Assembly: GCF_016446475.1 (NCBI RefSeq)
Contig: NZ_JAEHFP010000017.1
Coordinates: forward strand, 1 to 47,800
Direction of reading: 5' to 3'
Source: Paracoccus binzhouensis
GTDB lineage: Bacteria; Pseudomonadota; Alphaproteobacteria; Rhodobacterales; Rhodobacteraceae
Length of the DNA: 47,800 nucleotides
Positions 38,799 to 47,682 of the stretch are shown in pieces. The position numbers and the translations under genes were made by a program. The notes under the pieces were generated by a model. It saw only the letters and a list, made by a program, of their open reading frames with translations, was not told the DNA's origin and did no database searches. Position 1 is the first letter of the stretch. Every line of letters begins with the position of its first letter.

Positions 38799-39526
38799 AC
38801 GCCGTAGCGGCGCAACAGCCGGTGCAGCGCCAGCGCGACCGCCCGGGCGAAGATCACCGTCATCACCGACAGCACCAGCAGCGCGGCGAAGACTAGGTCG
38901 GTCTTCATCCGGCCGTTGGCATGGATCATCAGCGCGCCGAGGCCGCGCGCGCCGCCGACCCATTCGCCGATCACCGCGCCGATCGGCGCATAGACCGCCG
39001 CCAGGCGCAGCCCGGTCGCGAGGCTTGGCAGCGCCGCCGGGATGCGCAGGTGGCGCATGATGCGGATGCGGCCGGCGCCCATCACCTGCGCCAGGTCCAG
39101 CGCCGCCTGCGGCGTGCGCATCAGCCCGTCCAGGAAGGCGCTGGCCACCGGAAAGAACACGATCAGCACCGTCACAGCGATCTTGGGCGCCATGCCGAAG
39201 CCCAGCCACAGCGTCAGGATCGGCGCCAGGGCAAAGACCGGGATGGTCTGGCTGAAGGTCAGGATCGGCCGCAGCACGCCGGTCAGCTTCTGCGAGAATC
39301 CCATCGCCACCGCCAGCGCCGCGCCAAGCGCCGAGCCGAGCGCGAAGCCCAGCACCACCTCGGTCAGGGTGAAGCCGGCATGGCGGGCGATCTCGGTCCG
39401 GTTCAGCCACAGCGCCTCGGCCACCGCCGCGGGCGAGGGCAGCAGGAAGGGCGGCATGCCTGCCAGCCAGATTACGCCCTGCCACAGCGCCAGCACGGTT
39501 AGGATCAGCGCGGCGACGGTCCTCAT
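38795..39526 (-). CDS. thiX: ABC transporter permease for thiamine pyrimidine precursor (ThiX-like)
   Basis: 243 residues of a binding-protein-dependent permease with five to six helices. The EAA-type loop appears as QVMGAGRIRIMRHLRIPAALPSL. It belongs to the SsuC/TauC-like subgroup. Together with the ThiY-type binding protein and TenA in the same operon, it is the likely ThiX of a formylaminopyrimidine importer for thiamine salvage. Its ATG overlaps the ATPase stop (ATGA). Confidence 0.85.
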   Translation of the reverse strand: MRTVAALILTVLALWQGVIWLAGMPPFLLPSPAAVAEALWLNRTEIARHAGFTLTEVVLGFALGSALGAALAVAMGFSQKLTGVLRPILTFSQTIPVFALAPILTLWLGFGMAPKIAVTVLIVFFPVASAFLDGLMRTPQAALDLAQVMGAGRIRIMRHLRIPAALPSLATGLRLAAVYAPIGAVIGEWVGGARGLGALMIHANGRMKTDLVFAALLVLSVMTVIFARAVALALHRLLRRYGV

Positions 39527-40317
39527 GCCATCATCCCCCGCATCAGCTCGGCCTGCAGCGCCAGCACCTCGGGCGCGTCATAGGGCCGAGCGGCGGCTTT
39601 CGGGCGCGGCGCGGGGACGGGCCATTCGCTGAGCCCCTGTTCACGCAACAGCAGGATGCGGTCGCCCAGCCGCGCGGCCTCGGCCGGGTCATGCGTGACC
39701 AGCAGCACCGTGCGGCCTTCCAGCAGCCTTGCCGCCAGGTCCTGCATCTGCGCCCGGGTGCGGGCGTCCAGCGCCGAGAAGGGCTCGTCCAGCAGCACCA
39801 GCGGCCGGTCCTCGAACAGGGTGCGGGCCAGGGCGGCGCGCTGGCGCTGGCCGCCGGACAGGTTGGCGGGCAGGTGATGGGCGCGGTCGGCCAGGCCCAC
39901 CGCCTCGATCAGCGCCGCGGCGCGGGCGGCGGGATCGGCCGGGGGCTCTGCCCCTCGCCGCAGTGGCCCCTCGACGGGGCCGCTGCGACGTTCCCCGGGA
40001 TGTTTGGGCAAGAAAGAAGCCTGCAGGCTGCCGCGCAGCCGCGCGCCCAGGGTGACATTGCCGGTCACGTCCAGCCAGGGGATCAGGCCGGGATCCTGCG
40101 CCATCAGCGCCACGGGCTGGATGCGCGTCACCTCGCCCTCGAAGCGGGCGCCGGTCTCCAGCCCGGCGAGCAACCGCAGGATGGTGGATTTGCCGACGCC
40201 CGAGGGGCCCAGCAGGCAGGTCCAGCCCGCGCCTTCCAGCCGCAGCTCGACCGGGGCGAACAGCGGCGTCTCGCCGACCCAGGCGCGGCCGCGGACCAGG
40301 GCCGTCGTCGTGGTCAT
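39523..40317 (-). CDS. thiZ: ABC transporter ATPase (ThiZ-like) with an in-frame repeat insertion
   Basis: 264 residues. Walker A is GPSGVGKST, Q-loop MAQDPGLIPW, signature LSGGQRQRAALAR, Walker B VLLDEPFSALD, H-loop LVTHDPAE. Between Q-loop and signature the protein contains an atypical run of about 27 residues (SFLPKHPGERRSGPV followed by EGPLRRGAEPP). It is encoded by a strong stem-loop at 39958-39987 and flanking sequence that looks like an intergenic repeat inserted in frame. The motifs flanking it are intact, so the enzyme may still work. The ATG at 40317 overlaps the tenA stop. Confidence 0.85.
   Translation of the reverse strand: MTTTTALVRGRAWVGETPLFAPVELRLEGAGWTCLLGPSGVGKSTILRLLAGLETGARFEGEVTRIQPVALMAQDPGLIPWLDVTGNVTLGARLRGSLQASFLPKHPGERRSGPVEGPLRRGAEPPADPAARAAALIEAVGLADRAHHLPANLSGGQRQRAALARTLFEDRPLVLLDEPFSALDARTRAQMQDLAARLLEGRTVLLVTHDPAEAARLGDRILLLREQGLSEWPVPAPRPKAAARPYDAPEVLALQAELMRGMMA
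39942..40020. repeat. Palindromic repeat-like insertion inside thiZ
   Basis: A short hairpin GGGGC-TCT-GCCCC (39942-39954) is followed by a long stem. CGCAGTGGCCCC (39959-39970), loop TCGAC, then GGGGCCGCTGCG (39976-39987), pair over 12 positions with one T-G. The tail continues as TTCCCCGGGATGTTTGGG and a purine-rich AAGAAAGAAG. This layout resembles dispersed intergenic repeats of Rhodobacterales, from memory. Exact ends are estimated. Confidence 0.6.
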
Positions 40318-40991
40318 CTGCCGCCGAGTTCCCAGAAGGCGACCTCGAGCCGGGTGGCGGTGGCGAAGCGATCCGTCAGCGCGGCCCAGCGGGGGCTTTC
40401 TTCGGGCGCCGTGCCCAGCCGCTTGCGGATGGCGCTGCCCAGAAGCGCGCCGGCCGAGGCGCAGGCGGCCTGGTATTCTGCGCCGGCATAGGTGTCGATC
40501 CATTCGCGATAGGGCGTGTCGGGTGCCGCTTCCTGCGCCAGCCGCAGCCCGATCTCGCCATAGCCCAGCACGCAGGGCATCAACGCCGCCAGCAGGTCGA
40601 GGAAATCGCCCGAATAGCCGGCTTCCAGCACATAGCGGGTATAGGCGATATTGGTTACCGCCTCTTGCGCATTGGCCAGCACTTCGGGGCCCATGCCGGC
40701 GCGGGCGCAGGTCTGCACATGCAGGCCCATCTCGTGGTCCAGCAGCGTGTGGACGGTGGCGGAACAGGCCCGCATCTCGTCCAGATCGCCGGCCTTGACC
40801 ACGGCCAGCGCCCAGGCGCGCGCGAAGTTCTGCAAAAACAGGTAATCCTGCACCAGATAGGTCAGGAAGCCGGATTGCGGCAGGGTGCCGTCGCGCAGAC
40901 CCTCGACGAAGGGGTGCCGGGTATAGGCGTCCCAGTCGGGCTGCGCCGCGGCCCGCCAGGTCGCGAAGGCATGGCCATAGGCGACGCTCAT
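40314..40991 (-). CDS. tenA: TenA, aminopyrimidine aminohydrolase (thiaminase II)
   Basis: A 225-residue helical enzyme. TenA releases hydroxymethylpyrimidine from degraded thiamine products. Conserved segments: HPFVEGLRDGTLP, FLTYLVQDYLFLQNFARAWA, LLDHEMGLH, the catalytic cysteine in LMPCVLGYGEIG and a C-terminal Glu in EVAFWELG. It is located with thiXYZ, consistent with uptake and salvage of the pyrimidine half. Start/stop overlaps with thiY and thiZ. Confidence 0.92.
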   Translation of the reverse strand: MSVAYGHAFATWRAAAQPDWDAYTRHPFVEGLRDGTLPQSGFLTYLVQDYLFLQNFARAWALAVVKAGDLDEMRACSATVHTLLDHEMGLHVQTCARAGMGPEVLANAQEAVTNIAYTRYVLEAGYSGDFLDLLAALMPCVLGYGEIGLRLAQEAAPDTPYREWIDTYAGAEYQAACASAGALLGSAIRKRLGTAPEESPRWAALTDRFATATRLEVAFWELGGR

Positions 40992-41959
40992 TCCGCCGCC
41001 CCCATGTCCGCCGCTTCCGCGTCTGCCGCTCCCACGTCCAGGGCCAGGTCCGAGACCGGCAGCACGCTGTCGATCAGGCCGGCCTCGTGCAGGAATTGCT
41101 CGAACCGGGCATAGCGGCCTTGGTCCAGCGCCGCAGGGCTTTGCGAGAAGCGCGGCAGCGTGTCCTTCCAGGCTTCGGCATTCAGCTTGTCCTTGAGGTC
41201 GGGCGCGGTGGAGGAGAACAGTTCCCAGGCCTCCTCCGGGTGGTTGACCATGTATTGCGCGCCGCGTTCGACGGCGTGCAGCAGGCGGCGGGTGCGGTCC
41301 AGGTCCAGATCGGCCGGATTGGCGACGAAGATCAGCTCGTCATAGGTCGGCACGCCCTGTTCCTCGACGAAGAAGCATTTGCCCTCGGCGCCTTCCAGCC
41401 GCATCTGCGTCAGCTCGAAATTGCGATAGGCGCCGATGGTGGCATCGACCTGGCCGGCGATCAGCGCCGGCGACAGCGACCAGTTCACGTTGACCATCTC
41501 GACATCCGCCATGGTCAGGCCGGCGGTCTTGAGGATCTGGCCGACCAGCGCCTCCTCGACGCCCGAGACGGAATAGCCGATCTTCCTGCCCTTGAGGTCG
41601 GCGATCTCTTGCACCGGGCCGTCGGCCTTGACCATCAGGCAGTTCAGCGGCGTGGCGATCAGCGTGCCGACGCGCTTCAGCGGCAGGCCCTCATGCACCT
41701 GCAGGTGCAGCTGCGGCTGGTAGCTGATGGCGTAATCGGCCTTGCCGGCGGCAACCAGCTTCGGCGGGTCGGCGGGATCGGCAGGGGCGACGACCTCGAC
41801 CTCCAGCCCTTCCTCGGCGAAGAAGCCCTTCTCCTGGGCGACGATGATCGGGGCGTGGTCGGGGTTCACGAACCAGTCCAGGATCAGCGTCACCTTGTCC
41901 TGGGCATGGGCGGGCAAGGCCAGCGCGGCGAAGGCGGCGGCAAGGGTCAGATGTTTCAT
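40988..41959 (-). CDS. thiY: ThiY-like periplasmic pyrimidine-precursor binding protein
   Basis: 323 residues: signal peptide (MKHLTLAAAFAALALPAHA) and the NMT1/THI5-like fold. Visible: LDWFVNPDHAPIIVAQEKGFF, ADYAISYQPQLHLQ and GRKIGYSVSGVEEAL. ThiY binds N-formyl-4-amino-5-aminomethyl-2-methylpyrimidine in salvage systems. The last 16 residues are a low-complexity Ala/Asp tail. I begin at ATG 41959, which overlaps the thiF stop; the upstream open frame belongs to thiF shadows. Confidence 0.9.
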   Translation of the reverse strand: MKHLTLAAAFAALALPAHAQDKVTLILDWFVNPDHAPIIVAQEKGFFAEEGLEVEVVAPADPADPPKLVAAGKADYAISYQPQLHLQVHEGLPLKRVGTLIATPLNCLMVKADGPVQEIADLKGRKIGYSVSGVEEALVGQILKTAGLTMADVEMVNVNWSLSPALIAGQVDATIGAYRNFELTQMRLEGAEGKCFFVEEQGVPTYDELIFVANPADLDLDRTRRLLHAVERGAQYMVNHPEEAWELFSSTAPDLKDKLNAEAWKDTLPRFSQSPAALDQGRYARFEQFLHEAGLIDSVLPVSDLALDVGAADAEAADMGAAE

Positions 41960-42933
41960 CGGTTGTCGTCTCCAAGGGCAAGAAGGGTGATTTCGCCGTC
42001 CCAGCGGCGGGACAGCGCATCGGCGGCGCGCCATGAGCGCAGGCCGGAACGGCAGGCCAGCACCGCGCGCTGGCCGGGTTCGGGCAGGGGCCCGGTGGCG
42101 CCGTAGCCGGGGATGCGCAGCGCCTGCGGCGTGGCCTTGCGCGGCGCCTCCTCCTCGGGGCGCAGGTCGATGACCAGGTCGGCCTCGCGGATCTCCTCGC
42201 GGGCGATGAAGCGCGGGCCGATGGCCTCGGGCGCGGCGTCGAAACGGAACTGGGTGAAGCGGCCGTTCTCGAAGCGGATGAACTCGCCCAGCGGCGAGGG
42301 CGTCGTGCCCAGAAGCAGCCGCAGCGCCATCTGCGCCTGCAGGCAGCCCAGCATGCCGACCACCGGGCCCAGCACCCCGGCGGTGGCGCAGGTCTGGCCG
42401 CTGTCGGGCGGGTCGGGGAACAGGGCGCGCAGGCTGGGGGCGCCCCCCTGCCGCTTGTCGCCGCAGAAGCCGCCGACATAGCCCGCAAGCCCCAGCGCCG
42501 AGGCCGAGATCAGCGGCTTGCTTGCCGCCAGGCAGACGTCCGAGAGCGTGTAGCTGGCAGCATAGCTGTCGGCGCAATCCAGCACCACATCCGCCGCCGC
42601 CACCAGCGCCGGCGCGTTCAGGGGGGTCAGCCGGTCCGCCAGTGCCTCGAGCTCCACCGCGGGGTTCAGCCGGGCCACGGCCTGCGCGGCGGCGCGGACC
42701 TTGGGCTGGCCGATATCCTTCATGCGGTAGAGCGGCTGGCGGTGCAGGTTGGTTTCCTCGACCGTGTCGGGGTCGATCAGGGTGATGCGGCCGATGCCGG
42801 CACCCGCCAGATATTGCAGCACCGGCACGCCCAAGCCCCCGGCGCCGACGACCAGCGCATGGGCACCGCAGATGCGCTCCTGCCCCTCGGCGCCGATTTC
42901 GGGCAGAACCGTCTGGCGGACATAGCGGTTCAT
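41956..42933 (-). CDS. thiF: ThiF-type adenylyltransferase fused to a rhodanese domain
   Basis: 325 residues. The N-terminal E1-like domain has the nucleotide motif VVGAGGLGVPVLQYLAG (about 28-44), LIDPDTVEETNLHRQ and the thioester-type Cys182 in SGQTCATAGVLGP. The C-terminal rhodanese-like domain (about 240-325) has its catalytic Cys294 in VLACRSGLRS. ThiF adenylates the C-terminus of ThiS for sulfur transfer. The zinc CxxC pair expected before LFP is missing (APSLRALFP). MoeB is an alternative name, but thi context favours ThiF. ATG overlaps the thiE stop. Confidence 0.9.
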   Translation of the reverse strand: MNRYVRQTVLPEIGAEGQERICGAHALVVGAGGLGVPVLQYLAGAGIGRITLIDPDTVEETNLHRQPLYRMKDIGQPKVRAAAQAVARLNPAVELEALADRLTPLNAPALVAAADVVLDCADSYAASYTLSDVCLAASKPLISASALGLAGYVGGFCGDKRQGGAPSLRALFPDPPDSGQTCATAGVLGPVVGMLGCLQAQMALRLLLGTTPSPLGEFIRFENGRFTQFRFDAAPEAIGPRFIAREEIREADLVIDLRPEEEAPRKATPQALRIPGYGATGPLPEPGQRAVLACRSGLRSWRAADALSRRWDGEITLLALGDDNR

Positions 42934-43526
42934 GCCGCCACCCGCAGCCATTCGCGGATGCGGCCCTCGGGATCGGGGTTGAGCGTGATGTCGGTCACCG
43001 CCGAGGCCAGGTCGGCGCCGGCGGCAAAGGCCTCGCGCGCGCGGTCCGGGGTGACGCCGCCGATGGCGACCAGCGGCGTCGTGCCGACCAGCCGGCGCCA
43101 TTCGCGCACCCGGTCCAGCCCCTGCTGGTCCCATTTCATCTTCTTCAGGATCGTCGGCCAGACCGGCCCCAGCGCGACGTAATCGGGCCTCAGCGCCAGC
43201 GCCCGGTCCAGTTCCTCGTGGTCGTGGGTCGAGACGCCCAGCCGCAGCCCGGCCCTGCGGATCGCGGGCAGGTCGGCGGTGTCCAGATCCTCCTGCCCCA
43301 GGTGGATGAAGTCGCAGCCCAGGTCGATGGCGGCCTGCCAGTGGTCGTTGACGACCAGCGTGGCGCCATGTTCGCGGCACAGCTCCTGGCACAGCGCCAG
43401 CTCGCCCAAGAGTCGGGCGGGAGGCTGGTCCTTGATGCGGATCTGCACCAGCTTCACGCCCAGCGGCAGGGCGCGGCGCAGCCAGTCGCTGCTGTCGAAG
43501 ATCGGATAGAAGCGCGGCAGTTTCAT
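42930..43526 (-). CDS. thiE: ThiE, thiamine phosphate synthase
   Basis: A 198-residue TIM-barrel enzyme joining the pyrimidine pyrophosphate and thiazole phosphate to thiamine monophosphate. Signatures: [46 protein letters not shown] and [12 protein letters not shown] histidine takes part in the [11 protein letters not shown] segment. Coupled with thiG (overlap of four bases) and thiF. Confidence 0.94.
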   Translation of the reverse strand: MKLPRFYPIFDSSDWLRRALPLGVKLVQIRIKDQPPARLLGELALCQELCREHGATLVVNDHWQAAIDLGCDFIHLGQEDLDTADLPAIRRAGLRLGVSTHDHEELDRALALRPDYVALGPVWPTILKKMKWDQQGLDRVREWRRLVGTTPLVAIGGVTPDRAREAFAAGADLASAVTDITLNPDPEGRIREWLRVAA

Positions 43527-44287
43527 GCCAGCACCGCCATGCCGAAAAGGGGGGTGGAAGGCGCGGCCATGTCTCGGGCCTCGATCGGGTTCGCGCCATG
43601 CGCCAGCTGCCCGGCCTCGATCGCCAGCGCCATGGCGCGGGCCATGGCCACCGGATCGCCGGCCTTGGCGACGGCGGTGTTCAGCAGAACGGCGTCATAG
43701 CCCAGCTCCATCGCCTGGGCCGCGTGGCTGGGCAGGCCGATGCCGGCATCCACCACCAGCGGCACATCGGGGAAATGCGCGCGCAGGCTGCGCAGCCCGT
43801 AAGGGTTGTTCAGCCCCCGGCCCGAGCCGATGGGCGCGCCCCAGGGCATCAGCACCTGGCAACCCGCGTCCAGCAGCCGGCCGCAGACCGACAGGTCCTC
43901 GGTGCAATAGGGAAAGACCTGGAAGCCGTCCTCGGACAGCAGCCGCGCCGCCTCGACCAGCGCGATCACGTCGGGGCAAAGCGTGTCGTCGTCGCGGATC
44001 ACCTCGAGCTTGATCCAGGGCGTCTCGAACAGCTCGCGCGCCATCTGCGCGGTCGTCACCGCCTCGCGCACCGAATGGCAGCCGGCGGTATTGGGCAGGA
44101 CGGGGATGCCCAGCTCCTTGATCAGGCGGTGGAAATCCTGGCCCTCGCCGCCTTCGCGCCGCAGGCTGACGGTGGCGATGCCGGCGCGCGCGGCGCGGAA
44201 CGCCTCGGCCATGATCGCGGGCGACGGATATTGCGCCGTGCCCAGCATCAGCGGGCTTGCGACTTCGGTTCCGTAAAAGACCGGCAT
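43523..44287 (-). CDS. thiG: ThiG, thiazole synthase
   Basis: A 254-residue TIM-barrel enzyme forming the thiazole phosphate from DXP, dehydroglycine and ThiS thiocarboxylate. The Schiff-base lysine is in WIKLEVI; other markers are [14 protein letters not shown] and [16 protein letters not shown] and [19 protein letters not shown]. The upstream 15 in-frame codons are not conserved; ATG 44287 starts one base after the thiS stop. Confidence 0.95.
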   Translation of the reverse strand: MPVFYGTEVASPLMLGTAQYPSPAIMAEAFRAARAGIATVSLRREGGEGQDFHRLIKELGIPVLPNTAGCHSVREAVTTAQMARELFETPWIKLEVIRDDDTLCPDVIALVEAARLLSEDGFQVFPYCTEDLSVCGRLLDAGCQVLMPWGAPIGSGRGLNNPYGLRSLRAHFPDVPLVVDAGIGLPSHAAQAMELGYDAVLLNTAVAKAGDPVAMARAMALAIEAGQLAHGANPIEARDMAAPSTPLFGMAVLA

Positions 44288-44288
44288 C

Positions 44289-44486
44289 TCAGCCCCCCTG
44301 CATCGGCGCCACGACTTCCAGCGCGTCGCCATCCTTCAGCGTGGTTGCGGGCCGGGCGGCGGCGGGCAGGAAGGCGCCGTTCAGCGCCGTCGCCACCTTG
44401 GCCGCGCCCAGCCCGATCTCGGCCAGCGCATCCTGCACGGTCGGGCCAGTCAGGTCGCGCGCCGCGCCGTTAAGGGTGATCTTCAT
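44289..44486 (-). CDS. thiS: ThiS, sulfur carrier protein
   Basis: A 65-residue ubiquitin-like carrier ending in the required Gly-Gly (VVAPMQGG) whose terminal glycine is adenylated by ThiF and converted to a thiocarboxylate. It begins [12 protein letters not shown]. The open frame extends far upstream in thiO, but the ATG at 44486 gives the normal size. It overlaps thiO by 17 bases and sits directly before thiG. Confidence 0.94.
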   Translation of the reverse strand: MKITLNGAARDLTGPTVQDALAEIGLGAAKVATALNGAFLPAAARPATTLKDGDALEVVAPMQGG

Positions 44487-45450
44487 CCATGAACTCCGGT
44501 TTCCGGCCCTCGAGAAGGTAATCGGCGGCCATGCGGGCCACGGCGGGGGCCAGAAGATAGCCGTGGCGGTAAAGGCCGTTTGCGTAAAGCGTGCCGCCGC
44601 GCCGGCGCAGACGGGGCAGGTTGTCCGGGAAAGCGGGGCGGGCGTCCGAGCCAAGCTCGAGGATCTCGGCCTCGGCAAAGCCGGGATGCAGCGCATAGGC
44701 GGCCGACAGCATCTCGACGGCCGAGCGCGCGGTGACGCGATACTTTCCCCCGGTCTCCAGCATCGTGGCGCCGATCATGTATATGCCGTCCCCGCGTGGA
44801 ACAAGATATAGGGGTATGCGCGGATGCAGCAGGCGGATGGTGCGGGTCAGCGTCACCTCGGGGCAGCGGATCACCAGCATCTCGCCGCGCACGCCGCGCA
44901 GGTCGGGAAGCTGGTCGCGCGCGGCCAGACCGCGCGCATCGACGATCAGGCCGGCGGGCGTGCCCTCGGTTTCGATGGCGACGCCCTGCGCCTCCAGCCG
45001 GTCGCGCAGGGCCAGCAGGGCGGCGCGCGGGTTCAGATGCGCCTCGGTGGCGAAATGCAACCCGCGCGGGAAGCGGCCGGCCAGTTCCGGTTCCAGCGCC
45101 GCGATCTCGTCGCCGTTCACCGGCCGATGCGCCTGGGTCAGCCGGGCAAAGCGGTCGAGTTCCGTCCGGTCGCGCGAGGGGGCGAGGACCAGCGTGCCGC
45201 GGCGGACGACCTCGGCGCCATTCGCCTGCCACCAGTCGGCGGCGTCGAGGCCGAGGCGCAGCACCACGGGCTCGGCGCTTTCGGCCTCGCAATAGGGTGC
45301 CAGCATGCCGCCGGCGCGCCAGCTGCAGGCCTGCGCGCCGGGCTTGCCAGCCGGGTCGATGATGCGGGGCAGGGTGGTGCCGCGCGCCGCCAGTTCGGTG
45401 GCGATGCACAGCCCCATCACCCCGGCGCCCAGGATGGTGATCGCGGTCAT
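44470..45450 (-). CDS. thiO: ThiO, glycine oxidase
   Basis: A 326-residue FAD-dependent amine oxidase that makes dehydroglycine for ThiG in aerobic thiazole synthesis. FAD motif ITILGAGVMGLCIATELAARG at residues 4-24. Also WRAGGMLAPYCEAES, VRGEMLVIRCPE and the C-terminal GLYRHGYLLAPAVARM. ATG 45450 overlaps the thiD stop. Presence of ThiO rather than ThiH fits an oxygen-using organism. Confidence 0.93.
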   Translation of the reverse strand: MTAITILGAGVMGLCIATELAARGTTLPRIIDPAGKPGAQACSWRAGGMLAPYCEAESAEPVVLRLGLDAADWWQANGAEVVRRGTLVLAPSRDRTELDRFARLTQAHRPVNGDEIAALEPELAGRFPRGLHFATEAHLNPRAALLALRDRLEAQGVAIETEGTPAGLIVDARGLAARDQLPDLRGVRGEMLVIRCPEVTLTRTIRLLHPRIPLYLVPRGDGIYMIGATMLETGGKYRVTARSAVEMLSAAYALHPGFAEAEILELGSDARPAFPDNLPRLRRRGGTLYANGLYRHGYLLAPAVARMAADYLLEGRKPEFMDEDHP

Positions 45451-46274
45451 GTCCGGCTCCACAGCGCATGGAAATGATGCACCGGGCCGTGGCCCAGCCC
45501 GACCGACAGCTCGTCGGCCCTGGCGATGGCACCTTGCAGCCAGCCATGGGCGCGGGTCACGGCATCGGGCACCGTCATGCCCTGCGCCAGCCCCGCCGCG
45601 ATGGCCGAGGACAGCGAGCAGCCGGTGCCGTGGGTGTTGTGGGTGCGCTGGCGCGGCGCGGTCAGGACCAGCGGCTGCGGCCCGACCAGCAGGTCGGTGC
45701 ATGTGTCCTCGGTCGCATGGCCGCCCTTCATCAGCACATGGGCGGCGCCCAGGGCGCAAAGCGCCTCGCCCTGCCGGCGCATCTCCTCGGGCGTCGCGGC
45801 GGGGTCGTGGCCCAGAAGCCGCGCGGCCTCGGGCAGGTTCGGGGTCAGCACCGTCGCCAGCGGGATCAACTGCTCGCGCAGCGCCGCGACGGCATCATCC
45901 GCCAGCAGCGCGTCGCCGGATTTCGCCACCATCACCGGGTCCAGCACCATCGGCACCGGATTGTCCGCCAGCAGCGCCGCCAGCCGGTCGGCGACGACTG
46001 TGATCACATCCGCGCCGCCGACCATGCCGATCTTGACGGCACGCACTTCGAGATCGCCGAAAACCGCGTCGATCTGCGCCGCGACCATGGCCGGGCTGAC
46101 CGCCTCGACCGCCGCGACGGTGCGGGTGTTCTGCGCGGTGATCGCTGTGATCACAGAGGCGCCATAGACGCCGAGGGCCGAGAAGCTTTTCAGGTCGGCC
46201 TGGATACCGGCGCCGCCGCCGCTGTCCGAGCCGGCGATGGTCAGCGCGATGGGATGGGGCTGCAATCCCGACAT
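45447..46274 (-). CDS. thiD: ThiD, hydroxymethylpyrimidine (phosphate) kinase
   Basis: A 275-residue ribokinase-fold enzyme phosphorylating HMP and HMP-P. It starts with [20 protein letters not shown], and carries the anion-hole/catalytic motif [20 protein letters not shown] near residue 212. First gene after the TPP riboswitch, so it leads the thiDOSGEF-Y-tenA-XZ operon. The leader of 76 bases between riboswitch and ATG should contain the expression platform. Confidence 0.95.
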   Translation of the reverse strand: MSGLQPHPIALTIAGSDSGGGAGIQADLKSFSALGVYGASVITAITAQNTRTVAAVEAVSPAMVAAQIDAVFGDLEVRAVKIGMVGGADVITVVADRLAALLADNPVPMVLDPVMVAKSGDALLADDAVAALREQLIPLATVLTPNLPEAARLLGHDPAATPEEMRRQGEALCALGAAHVLMKGGHATEDTCTDLLVGPQPLVLTAPRQRTHNTHGTGCSLSSAIAAGLAQGMTVPDAVTRAHGWLQGAIARADELSVGLGHGPVHHFHALWSRT

Positions 46275-46350
46275 GGCCCGCCTTTCATGCGCCGGGCTGC
46301 CGGTTTCGGGAAAGGGACGGGTGGCGGCTGATGCACGGGTCCTGCCGCGA

Positions 46351-46443
46351 CACTCTACCCTTCCCTACGCCGGCATGACCCGGATCAGGTTCGATGGGTC
46401 GGTGCCCGGCACCTCTCAGCCCCGTTGCGGGACTCCCCAAGTG
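46351..46443 (-). ncRNA. TPP riboswitch (THI box) controlling the thi operon
   Basis: Reading the minus strand, the conserved core is complete: GGGGAGUCCCGCAACGGG, then GCUGAGAGG, then ACCC and GAACCUGAUCCGGGUCAUGCC, then GGCGUAGGGA. A closing P1 helix CACU (46443-46440) / AGUG (46354-46351) encloses it. TPP binding would reduce expression of thiD and downstream genes. In Alphaproteobacteria control is usually at ribosome access; I could not determine the platform with certainty. Confidence 0.95.
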
Positions 46444-46515
46444 TATAAGTCGTGCGCGAGACACTAGGCCCTGGCCGCAGGCTTTGCAAGGGCCGGTTCC
46501 GGGGCCGAGGTCCGG

Positions 46516-47682
46516 TCAGTCCCGGCCGAACAGGTCGCGGGTATAAAGCTTGTCCTGCACGTCGGCCAGTTCGGGCGACTGGCGGTTGGCGATGATCAGG
46601 TCGGCCTGGGCCTTGAAGGCGTCCAGGTCGCGCACCACCGGGCTGTTGAAGAAATCGTCCTGCGCCAGCACGGGTTCGTAGACGATGCAGGGAATGCCCT
46701 TGGCCTTGATCCGCTTCATGATGCCCTGGATCGAGCTGTCGCGGTAATTGTCCGAGCCGGCCTTCATCACCAGCCGGTAGACGCCGACCAGCCGGGGCTT
46801 GCGGGCGATGATCTCGTCGGCGATGAAATCCTTGCGGGTGCGGTTGCTGTCCACCACCGCCGCGATCAGGCTTTGCGGCACCTGGTCGTAGTTCGCCAGC
46901 AATTGCTTGGTGTCCTTGGGCAGGCAATAGCCGCCATAGCCGAAGCTGGGATTGTTGTAATGATCGCCGATGCGCGGGTCGAGGCCCACGCCCTCGATGA
47001 TCTCGCGCGGGTCGAGGCCGCGCGCCAGGGCATAGCTGTCCAGCTCGTTGAAATAGGCCACGCGCATGGCAAGGTAGGTGTTCGAGAACAGCTTGATCGC
47101 TTCGGCCTCGGTCGAGCCGGTGAACAGCACCGGCATGTCCTTGCGGATCGCGCCCTCGGCCAGCAGCTCGGCCAGCCGATGCGCGGCCGGGCCATGGTCG
47201 CCCACCACGATGCGCGAGGGGTGCAGGTTGTCGTGAAGCGCCCGGCCCTCGCGCAGGAATTCGGGCGAGAACAGGATGCCCGCATGGCCGGTCTCGTCCC
47301 GCATGCGCTGGGTGAAGCCCACGGGCACGGTGGACTTGACGACGATGGTGGCCTGCGGCGCGTGGCGGCGGGCCAGCGCGATCACGCTTTCCACGCTGGA
47401 GGTGTCGAAGCGGTTCGAGCGCGGGTCGTAATTCGTCGGCGTGGCGATGATGACGAATTCCGCGCCGGCCAGCGCCTCGGCCGCGTCGCAGGTCGCGCGC
47501 AGCATCAGCGGCTTTTCGGCCAGCCAGGCCGAGATTTCGGCATCCTCGATGGGCGAGCGGCGGGCATTGACCTGCGCCACCCTGGCCGCATCCACGTCCA
47601 GCGCCATGACCTGGTGATGCTGCGCCAGCAGCACGGCGATCGACATGCCCACATAGCCCAGCCCGGCAACCGCAATCGTCAT
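46516..47682 (-). CDS. ugd: UDP-glucose 6-dehydrogenase
   Basis: A 388-residue NAD enzyme making UDP-glucuronate for polysaccharides. Short Ugd class (E. coli-like length). NAD motif [18 protein letters not shown] at residues 3-20; [12 protein letters not shown]; the conserved [12 protein letters not shown]; and the catalytic cysteine in [16 protein letters not shown]. It lies downstream of the riboswitch region on the same strand but transcribes toward it. The 72 bases at 46444-46515 separate its stop from the riboswitch. Probable own promoter in 47683-47800. Confidence 0.95.
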   Translation of the reverse strand: MTIAVAGLGYVGMSIAVLLAQHHQVMALDVDAARVAQVNARRSPIEDAEISAWLAEKPLMLRATCDAAEALAGAEFVIIATPTNYDPRSNRFDTSSVESVIALARRHAPQATIVVKSTVPVGFTQRMRDETGHAGILFSPEFLREGRALHDNLHPSRIVVGDHGPAAHRLAELLAEGAIRKDMPVLFTGSTEAEAIKLFSNTYLAMRVAYFNELDSYALARGLDPREIIEGVGLDPRIGDHYNNPSFGYGGYCLPKDTKQLLANYDQVPQSLIAAVVDSNRTRKDFIADEIIARKPRLVGVYRLVMKAGSDNYRDSSIQGIMKRIKAKGIPCIVYEPVLAQDDFFNSPVVRDLDAFKAQADLIIANRQSPELADVQDKLYTRDLFGRD

